A stretch of 5,745 bases of DNA from Planctomycetota bacterium. GTDB lineage: Bacteria; Planctomycetota; UBA1135. A program made the translations under genes and the position numbers. Below the pieces are notes generated by a model that ran no database searches, had not been told where the DNA came from, and saw nothing but the letters and a program-made list of their open reading frames with translations. Below, piece by piece: positions 1 to 4,678 of this stretch. How positions within the stretch are numbered: the stretch's first letter is position 1; each line of letters starts with the position of its first letter. Location: assembly GCA_014382465.1 (NCBI GenBank), contig JACNJP010000456.1, positions 1-5,745 of the forward strand, in the 5' to 3' direction.

Positions 1-225
1 CCGCGGCCGGAGGGGGTGGTGGAGAAGTGCACCTTCTGCATCCAGCGGACCCGGAACGGCGAGTACCCGGCCTGCGTTGAGATCTGCCCGGTGGGGGCGC
101 GCAAGTTCGGCAACCTGCTCGACCCGCGCAGCGAGGTCCGCTACGCCATCGAGCACAAAGAGGTCTACATCCTCAAGAACGAGCTGAACACGATGCCTCG
201 CTTCTACTACTTCTACGGCTCTTGA
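1..225 (+). CDS. [4Fe-4S] ferredoxin-type electron-transfer subunit (DsrO/HmcB/NrfC-like), C-terminal fragment
   Basis: The reading frame is open from base 1 to the TGA at 223-225 and gives the last 74 residues of a protein whose start lies upstream of the window. It shows the hallmark of the four-cluster ferredoxin subunits that pair with NrfD-type membrane proteins: CTFC at residues 10-13 of the fragment, then PACVEICPVGA at 24-34, giving cluster cysteines 10, 13, 25 and 29. The tail that follows (FGNL, then VYILKNEL and PRFYYFYG) is also typical of this family. In known relatives such a subunit carries electrons between a catalytic or cytochrome subunit and the quinone-binding NrfD partner; that partner is encoded 10 bases downstream. 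GTG codons at 16 and 19 are internal valines, not starts. The family is clear, but the exact complex (Dsr-, Hmc-, Act- or Cbc-like) cannot be decided because most of the gene is missing. Confidence 0.9.
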   Translation, partial: PRPEGVVEKCTFCIQRTRNGEYPACVEICPVGARKFGNLLDPRSEVRYAIEHKEVYILKNELNTMPRFYYFYGS

Positions 226-227
226 GG
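224..227 (+). promoter_or_regulatory. Ribosome binding site for the NrfD-like gene
   Basis: A GAGG core overlaps the TGA stop of the upstream Fe-S gene and ends 8 bases before the ATG at 236. This supports that start and suggests translational coupling of the two subunits. Confidence 0.5.
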
Positions 228-235
228 CGGGCGCC

Positions 236-1483
236 ATGAAGACCACCGTCCGCACCTTCACCAGCTTCTTCGCCGGCAGCGTCCGCCTCGTCACGCGCGG
301 CAACGCCTGGTACTGGGCCTGGCTCGCGCTGCTGCTGACCGTGATCGGCTTCGGCGCGGTGGCCTACGCGCGCCAGCTCTCCGAGGGCCTGATCACCACC
401 AGCCTGCGCGACCAGGTCTCCTGGGGCTTCTACATCGGCAACTTCACCTTCCTGGTGGGCGTCGCGGCGGCGGCGGTGATGCTGGTGGTCCCGGCCTACC
501 TCTACCACTGGAAGCCGATCAAGGAGATCGTCGTCTTCGGCGAGCTGCTGGCGGTCTCGTCGATCGTGGTCTGCTCGCTGTTTGTGATGGTCGACATCGG
601 CCACCCGGAGCGCTTCTGGCACCTGATCCCGGGCATCGGCACGCTGAACGTCCCGTCGAGCATGCTGGGGTGGGACGTGCTCGCCCTCAACAGCTACCTG
701 ATCCTCAACTTCGTGATCGTCACCTACGTGCTGTTCACGATGTTCCAGCGCCGCGAGCCGAACAAGAACATCTTCATGCCGCTGGTGTGGCTGTCGATCC
801 CGGCGGCGGTCGGGATCCACACCGTCACGGCCTTCCTCTACAACGGCCTGATCGCGCGCCCCTACTGGAACTCGGCGATCCTGGCGCCGCGCTTCATCGC
901 CTCGGCCTTCTGCTCCGGCCCCGCGGTGCTGCTGATCCTGATGCAGCTGCTGCGGCGGTTCACCAAGTTCGAGATCCGCGACGAGGCGATCTGGAAGATC
1001 GCCGAGCTGATGGCCTACTTCATGGCCTTCAACCTGTTCCTGCTCGGCGCCGAGGTCTTCAAGGAGTACTACTCCGGCACCCACCACCTGATCCACATGG
1101 AGTACATGTTCTCCGGCGTCGGAGAGCACAAGGCCATCGTGCCCTGGATGTGGACCGCCGTCGGCTGCTCGATCGGCGCCTTCCTGCTGTTCCTGCTGCC
1201 GAAGACCCGCACCCACGTCGTCACGCTCAACCTCGGCTGCATCATGATCTTCCTCGGGGTCTACCTCGAAAAGGGCATGGGCCTGGTGATCCCCGGCATG
1301 ACGCCCGACACCCTGGGCGAGATCTACGAGTACGTCCCGTCGGCCAACGAGCTGACCCTGGCCATGGGCGTGCTCGCCGTCGGCGCCCTGATCTTCACCT
1401 TGATGGTGAAGGTGGCGACGCCGATCCTCCTGGGCGACTTCCACGTCGACGCCGGCCGCCCGCCCAGGTCCGAGCCCCGTTAA
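236..1483 (+). CDS. NrfD/DsrP/HmcC-family quinone-interacting integral membrane subunit
   Basis: A 415-residue hydrophobic protein with about ten predicted membrane helices (roughly residues 25-45, 63-90, 99-121, 145-170, 180-202, 214-241, 255-275, 300-322, 327-345, 372-396). Ten helices match the DsrP/HmcC/HybB branch of the NrfD family rather than the eight-helix PsrC form. Family hallmarks are visible: SWGFYIGNF at 62-70, DIGHPERFW at 120-128, SSMLGWD at 141-147 and a GIHTVTAF...RPYWNSAILAPRF block at 193-220. In this family the acidic and histidine residues of these loops line the quinone pocket, so the likely role is menaquinol oxidation or quinone reduction, exchanging electrons with the adjacent Fe-S subunit. 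It carries no haem motif. It lies 10 bases after the Fe-S gene, and an 83-base gap follows before the Rieske gene. The family is secure; the direction of electron flow is not shown by the sequence. Confidence 0.93.
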   Translation: MKTTVRTFTSFFAGSVRLVTRGNAWYWAWLALLLTVIGFGAVAYARQLSEGLITTSLRDQVSWGFYIGNFTFLVGVAAAAVMLVVPAYLYHWKPIKEIVVFGELLAVSSIVVCSLFVMVDIGHPERFWHLIPGIGTLNVPSSMLGWDVLALNSYLILNFVIVTYVLFTMFQRREPNKNIFMPLVWLSIPAAVGIHTVTAFLYNGLIARPYWNSAILAPRFIASAFCSGPAVLLILMQLLRRFTKFEIRDEAIWKIAELMAYFMAFNLFLLGAEVFKEYYSGTHHLIHMEYMFSGVGEHKAIVPWMWTAVGCSIGAFLLFLLPKTRTHVVTLNLGCIMIFLGVYLEKGMGLVIPGMTPDTLGEIYEYVPSANELTLAMGVLAVGALIFTLMVKVATPILLGDFHVDAGRPPRSEPR

Positions 1484-1566
1484 CCGCCTTCGCTCCTTCC
1501 TGAACCCCGCCACCCTTCGCCCGGCCGAGCCGCGGCAGCGGAAGCCCTCCGCCTGGTGAGCATGCG
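1484..1566 (+). other. Intergenic gap between the NrfD module and the Rieske/cytochrome b module
   Basis: This 83-base stretch is the only sizeable gap in the operon. I see no convincing terminator hairpin with a T-run and no clear -35/-10 promoter pair. In the Rieske reading frame a TGA at 1501-1503 and the absence of any ATG, GTG or TTG from there to 1567 show that it is not an N-terminal extension of the Rieske protein. GGTGAG at 1555-1560 is a plausible ribosome binding site 6 bases before the ATG at 1567. The gap may mark where two once-separate gene modules were joined. Confidence 0.55.
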
Positions 1567-2217
1567 ATGATCCTGGTCCTCCAACCCGATGTTGACGAGA
1601 GCTTCCTCGAGCGCGTCCGAAAGGAGCTCATGGCCCTCGGCTGCACCTTCAGCCTCTCGCGGGGCGACGAGCAGGTCATCGTCGCCCTCGGCGGCAATTT
1701 CGACCCGGACGCGGTTTACGCCGCCGCCGCCGCCTGGCCGGCGGTCGACGCCCTGAACCTGCGGAGCGACCGCTACTACCGCAACGAGCGGCGGAAGCGG
1801 CGCTTCATGTCCTGGCTGATCATCGGCTTCGGGCTGCTGACGATCGCCGCCTTGGCCTTCCCGGTGCTGAATTTCCTGCGGCCGCCGGACAACAAGCTCG
1901 AGCTCACCGGGCCGGTGCGGGTCGGCAGCGTGACCGGCTTCGCCGAGGGCACCGCGCGCCGGCTGAGGATCCACGGCGACACCGTGATGGTGGTCCGCGA
2001 CCACGCCGGGCGCTTCCGCGCCGTCAGCGGCGACTGCACCCACCTCGACCCCTGCCAGCTCGACTGGAACCTGGAGCGCCAGCAGCTGCTCTGCCCCTGC
2101 CACGGCGGCGTGTTCGACATCCTCGGCAACGTCGTCGACGGACCCGCCAACGCCCCGCTGCTGCGCTTCGAGACCGCGGTGGTCAAGGACACCCTGTTCG
2201 TCAACCGGAGACGCTGA
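1567..2217 (+). CDS. Rieske [2Fe-2S] protein with extra N-terminal DAHP-synthase-FXD-like domain
   Basis: A 216-residue protein in three parts. Residues 1-75 form a soluble domain starting MILVLQPDVDE, with SRGDEQVIVALGG at 31-43 and LRSDRYY at 65-71. I recognise this as similar to the ferredoxin-like FXD regulatory domain at the start of some DAHP synthases; it has no Fe-S motif of its own. A basic stretch (RNERRKRR, 72-79) precedes one membrane helix at about 82-104, so the N-terminus should be cytoplasmic and the C-terminus periplasmic. The Rieske fold follows, with box 1 CTHLDPC (157-163) and box 2 CPCHGG (176-181). Cluster ligands are C157, H159, C176 and H179, and the expected disulfide is C163-C178. 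Box 1 has one residue more than the usual CTHLGC, and box 2 has Gly for the usual Ser, which in known Rieske proteins goes with lower redox potential. It should take electrons from quinol at the cytochrome b encoded next. The start is fixed because no upstream in-frame start exists. Confidence 0.93.
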   Translation: MILVLQPDVDESFLERVRKELMALGCTFSLSRGDEQVIVALGGNFDPDAVYAAAAAWPAVDALNLRSDRYYRNERRKRRFMSWLIIGFGLLTIAALAFPVLNFLRPPDNKLELTGPVRVGSVTGFAEGTARRLRIHGDTVMVVRDHAGRFRAVSGDCTHLDPCQLDWNLERQQLLCPCHGGVFDILGNVVDGPANAPLLRFETAVVKDTLFVNRRR

Positions 2218-2220
2218 AGC

Positions 2221-2874
2221 ATGGCCCGACATCAGCACACCTTCCAGCAGGCGCTGCGGCGGCGGCTCTACCGGCCCTACCCGGTCTCCCGGTCCCGGAT
2301 CCAGGCCTTCCGCTGGCTGGCCGGGATCCTGCTCGGGATCCTGGTCGTGACCGGCATCATGCTGAGCTTCTACTACCAGCCCAACTCCGAGACCGCCTAC
2401 GAGAGCGTGAAGTACATCATGCGCGACGTCGGGCACGGCTGGAGCGGCTGGCTGTGCCGCGGCATCCACTCCTGGGCCTCCCACGCGCTGCTGGCGATCG
2501 GCGTGTTCCAATTCCTCAAGGTCTTCCTCAACGGCCGCTACCGGGGCCGCGGCCGCTCCCACTGGCGCATCGGCCTCCTGAGCCTGGCCCTGATGTTCGC
2601 CTTCGCCTTCACCGGCGACCTCCTGGCCTGGGACGACGTCGCGCTGTGGTCGGCCGACCTGTCGCTCGACTGGATCGAGGCGCTGCCGGTCCTCGGTCAC
2701 GCGGTCTCCAGCATCCTGCGCGGCGGCGCCGAGACCGGTACCACCACCCTCCAGAATTTCTACGGCTTCCACGTGCTGCTGCTGCCGGCGATCGGCGTGG
2801 CGCTGGCCTGGCTCTGGTCCTGGCTTCCGCCGTGGGACGTCGCCCGCCGCGACGAGGAGGGCAACCTGCGATGA
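2221..2874 (+). CDS. Cytochrome b N-terminal half (cytochrome b6-like), apparently lacking haem bH ligands
   Basis: A 217-residue protein matching the four-helix N-terminal half of cytochrome b. Landmarks in order: TGIMLSFYYQP (44-54), SVKYIMRDVGHGW (62-74), GIHSWASH (81-88), TGDLLAWDDVALW (131-143, the counterpart of b6 TGYSLPWDQ), and LRGGAETGTTTLQNFYGFH (166-184). H83 in helix B and H184 in helix D are the expected ligands of the periplasm-side haem bL. The second ligand positions, +14 in helix B and +15 in helix D (b6-type spacing, set by the Pro at +5), hold Q97 and W199, so haem bH has no visible ligands. There is also no Cys at the b6 position that binds the extra c-type haem (about W32 here); C79 is the only cysteine. 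The gene starts 3 bases after the Rieske stop, with GGAG at 2207-2210, and overlaps the next gene by 4 bases. The family is certain; absence of haem bH is an alignment-based inference. Confidence 0.92.
   Translation: MARHQHTFQQALRRRLYRPYPVSRSRIQAFRWLAGILLGILVVTGIMLSFYYQPNSETAYESVKYIMRDVGHGWSGWLCRGIHSWASHALLAIGVFQFLKVFLNGRYRGRGRSHWRIGLLSLALMFAFAFTGDLLAWDDVALWSADLSLDWIEALPVLGHAVSSILRGGAETGTTTLQNFYGFHVLLLPAIGVALAWLWSWLPPWDVARRDEEGNLR
2854..2860 (+). promoter_or_regulatory. Ribosome binding site for the subunit IV-like gene
   Basis: GAGGAGG lies inside the end of the cytochrome b6-like gene, 10 bases before the ATG at 2871. It is the strongest ribosome binding site in the operon. It selects 2871 over GTG or ATG codons further upstream in the same frame, which are out-of-frame shadow of the preceding gene. 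Confidence 0.65.
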
Positions 2875-3455
2875 TCATCGTCCTCAACCTGGGCTCCGAC
2901 GACCAGGCCGTCCAGCAGGTGCTCGACGGCCTCGAGGAGGTCGGCCTGCGCGGCCGCCGGCTGGACGGCCTCGACCGACCGGTGGTCCACGTCCTCAACG
3001 GCCCCTCGTGGCACGCCAAGGAGCTGGCCAAGCTCGATCCGGTCTCGGCGCTGATCCCCACCAGCGGACCGCGGCACCGGCGCGAGGGCCGGCGCTTCTT
3101 CCCCTACCACTTCCTGGCTTGGAGTGTGCTCCTGCTGCTGGTCCTGAGCGGCCTGATCGTCCTCTCGGGCTACTTCCCGCCCGGCCTCGGCCGCCCGGCC
3201 AACGTCCTCATTGAGGGCGAGCACACCGACGCCCTGTGGTTCTTCCGCGGCATCCACGGCTTCCTGGACCTGTTCCCGGCCGGCTCCGGCAGCTTCCCGA
3301 TGCTGCTCCTCACCCTGATCTGGCTGGCCTTCTTCCTCCTGCCGGAGATTGACCGCACCTCTGGCCGGTCCTGGAGGAGGCGCCTCCCGGTGCTCCTGGT
3401 CGGCCTGTTCTGCCTCTTCGGCGGCTTCCTGCTGTCGCTCGGAGGATCGCAGTGA
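2871..3455 (+). CDS. Cytochrome b C-terminal half (subunit IV-like) with extra N-terminal FXD-like domain
   Basis: A 194-residue protein. Residues 1-74 are a soluble domain beginning MIIVLNLGSDDQAV, with PVVHVLNG at 37-44 and LDPVSALIPTSGPRHRREGR at 55-74. It resembles the extra domain of the Rieske protein two genes upstream and the FXD domain of DAHP synthases. Three hydrophobic helices follow at about 81-101, 142-158 and 172-191, matching the three-helix C-terminal half of cytochrome b. The loop HTDALWFFRGIHGFL (118-132) aligns with the HIKPEWYF region that forms the quinol site in bc/b6f complexes, but PEWY reads ALWF, so the catalytic Glu is replaced by Leu122. The start at 2871 overlaps the previous stop (ATGA) and has a strong upstream ribosome binding site. 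Any longer frame in this phase is shadow of the cytochrome b6-like gene. Together with the preceding gene it forms a split cytochrome b of the b6/subunit IV type. The assignment rests on gene order, helix count and the PEWY-region match. Confidence 0.85.
   Translation: MIIVLNLGSDDQAVQQVLDGLEEVGLRGRRLDGLDRPVVHVLNGPSWHAKELAKLDPVSALIPTSGPRHRREGRRFFPYHFLAWSVLLLLVLSGLIVLSGYFPPGLGRPANVLIEGEHTDALWFFRGIHGFLDLFPAGSGSFPMLLLTLIWLAFFLLPEIDRTSGRSWRRRLPVLLVGLFCLFGGFLLSLGGSQ
3441..3445 (+). promoter_or_regulatory. Ribosome binding site for the nine-haem cytochrome
   Basis: GGAGG ends 9 bases before the ATG at 3455 and 6 bases before a GTG at 3452. Both starts are possible and differ by one residue. ATG at 3455 is preferred because it gives the usual TGATG stop-start overlap. 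Confidence 0.6.
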
Positions 3456-4675
3456 TGAAGCTCTCCCTCCTCGCGCTCGCCGCCCTGGCGCTCCCCGCCG
3501 CGCTCGCCGGCCAGGCCCAGGACCAGGCCGTGGCCGGCCGCGCCGCCGGCTGCGTCTACTGCCACAGCCCCGAAGCCACTCAGGCCAAGATCGGCATTCA
3601 CCAGCGCAGCGGCATCGACTGCGTCGCCTGCCACAACGGCGATCCCCAGGAGCGCGCCGACGCCCGCGCCGCCCACGGTCCGGACTTCGCGCCCCTCGGC
3701 GATCCGGTGGCGGCGGTGGAGTCCTGCGGCCGCTGCCACGCCGACCCCGAGCGGATGGCCCACTTCGGCCTCAAGACCGACCAGCTCGCCCTCTACCGGA
3801 CCAGCTCGCACGGAAAGGCCCTTTACGAAGGGCACGGCAAGCAAGTGGCCACCTGCATGGACTGCCACGGCACTCACCGGGTGCTGCCGGTCTCCGACCC
3901 GCGCTCCGAGGCCTCCAAGCTGCGCCTCACCAAGACCTGCATGGGCTGCCACGAGGACCGCGAGCTGATGAGCGCGCACGGGGTGAACGCGACCGCCCCG
4001 GCCGACTACCGCGGCTCGGTCCACGGACGCGAGCTGCTCGAGAAGGGCAACCTGGCCAGCCCCGGCTGCGTCGACTGCCACGGCTCGCACGGCGCCGCGC
4101 CGCCGCGCATGGGCACCATCGAGATGGTCTGCGGCCACTGCCACACGCCCGAGCGGGAGCAGTTCCGCAAGAGCCCGCACTTCGCCGCCTCGCAGCGGGG
4201 CGAGATGAGCGAGTGCACCTCCTGCCACGCCAATCACGCGGTCGAGGAGATCGGTCCGGAGGAGCTCATCAAGGAGGACGGCCTGTGCGCGGTCTGCCAC
4301 CAGGACCCCGGCGAGCCGGCGCGGCGGGTCGCCCGGGAGATCCATGACAAGCTCCTGGTCCTGGAGCAGGACGTCCGGAAGGTCGAGGCCGAGGTCGCCG
4401 AGGCGGCCCTGCGCGGCCTGTTCCTGCGCGACCACGTCGGCTTCGTCGACGAGCTGCGCTCCCTCCGCCGGAGCTCGGCCCCGGTCACCCACGCCTCCTC
4501 CCAGGAGGTCCTCGAGGAGGTCGTGAAGCGCGGCGACGGGATGGTGGTCAAGACCAACAAGAGCCTGGAGATCCTATTCAAGCACTTGCGCGACCTGCGT
4601 TACTTCGCCGCCCTGTTCCTCTTCGTCTGCATCCTGCTGACCGGCCTCCTGCTCTACTACCGCCGGGAACTCTGA
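3455..4675 (+). CDS. Nine-haem c-type cytochrome, periplasmic with C-terminal membrane anchor
   Basis: A 406-residue protein. A signal peptide covers about residues 1-19 (hydrophobic LLALAALALPAALAG after MKLS). Nine CXXCH haem c sites begin at residues 33, 56, 91, 134, 162, 205, 226, 254 and 278. Three segments repeat the pattern Ser-x-His, 15-20 residues, CXXCH, then another His: YRTSSHG...CMDCHGTH, YRGSVHG...CVDCHGSH and FRKSPHF...CTSCHANH. This arrangement is common in multihaem cytochromes and probably supplies distal haem ligands. After the last haem, residues 290-380 are highly charged and helical, ending in one membrane helix (about 383-402) and a short basic tail RREL. The protein should therefore lie on the periplasmic side, held by its C-terminus, taking the role of cytochrome c1/f as acceptor for the Rieske protein. 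It overlaps the preceding stop by one base. The class is certain; I do not recognise an exact named orthologue. Confidence 0.93.
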   Translation: MKLSLLALAALALPAALAGQAQDQAVAGRAAGCVYCHSPEATQAKIGIHQRSGIDCVACHNGDPQERADARAAHGPDFAPLGDPVAAVESCGRCHADPERMAHFGLKTDQLALYRTSSHGKALYEGHGKQVATCMDCHGTHRVLPVSDPRSEASKLRLTKTCMGCHEDRELMSAHGVNATAPADYRGSVHGRELLEKGNLASPGCVDCHGSHGAAPPRMGTIEMVCGHCHTPEREQFRKSPHFAASQRGEMSECTSCHANHAVEEIGPEELIKEDGLCAVCHQDPGEPARRVAREIHDKLLVLEQDVRKVEAEVAEAALRGLFLRDHVGFVDELRSLRRSSAPVTHASSQEVLEEVVKRGDGMVVKTNKSLEILFKHLRDLRYFAALFLFVCILLTGLLLYYRREL

Positions 4676-4678
4676 GCC

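Noticed and set aside
173..1513. Long minus-strand open frame (446 codons) opposite the NrfD-like gene
   Set aside because: It encodes a Gly/Asp/Arg/His-rich low-complexity protein typical of antisense frames in very GC-rich DNA, with no recognisable motif. The + strand gene has clear family hallmarks.
1484..1566. Terminator or promoter between the NrfD-like and Rieske genes
   Set aside because: Short GC-rich palindromic bits (such as GCCGCGGC) exist, but there is no stable stem followed by T residues and no recognisable promoter pair.
1567..1794. The extra N-terminal domain of the Rieske protein as a ferredoxin with its own Fe-S cluster
   Set aside because: It has only one cysteine (C26) and no CxxC pattern. 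The resemblance is to a ferredoxin-like fold, not to an iron-sulfur ferredoxin.
2454..2870. Possible N-terminal extension of the subunit IV-like protein in frame upstream of 2871
   Set aside because: The translation is Arg/Pro/Gly-rich shadow of the cytochrome b6-like gene in another frame. The strong GAGGAGG and ATGA overlap at 2871 give the real start, and a domain beginning MIIVL fits the FXD pattern.
3170..4492. Long minus-strand open frame opposite the nine-haem cytochrome
   Set aside because: Same GC-driven shadow effect. The opposite strand has nine CXXCH motifs, a signal peptide and a membrane anchor.
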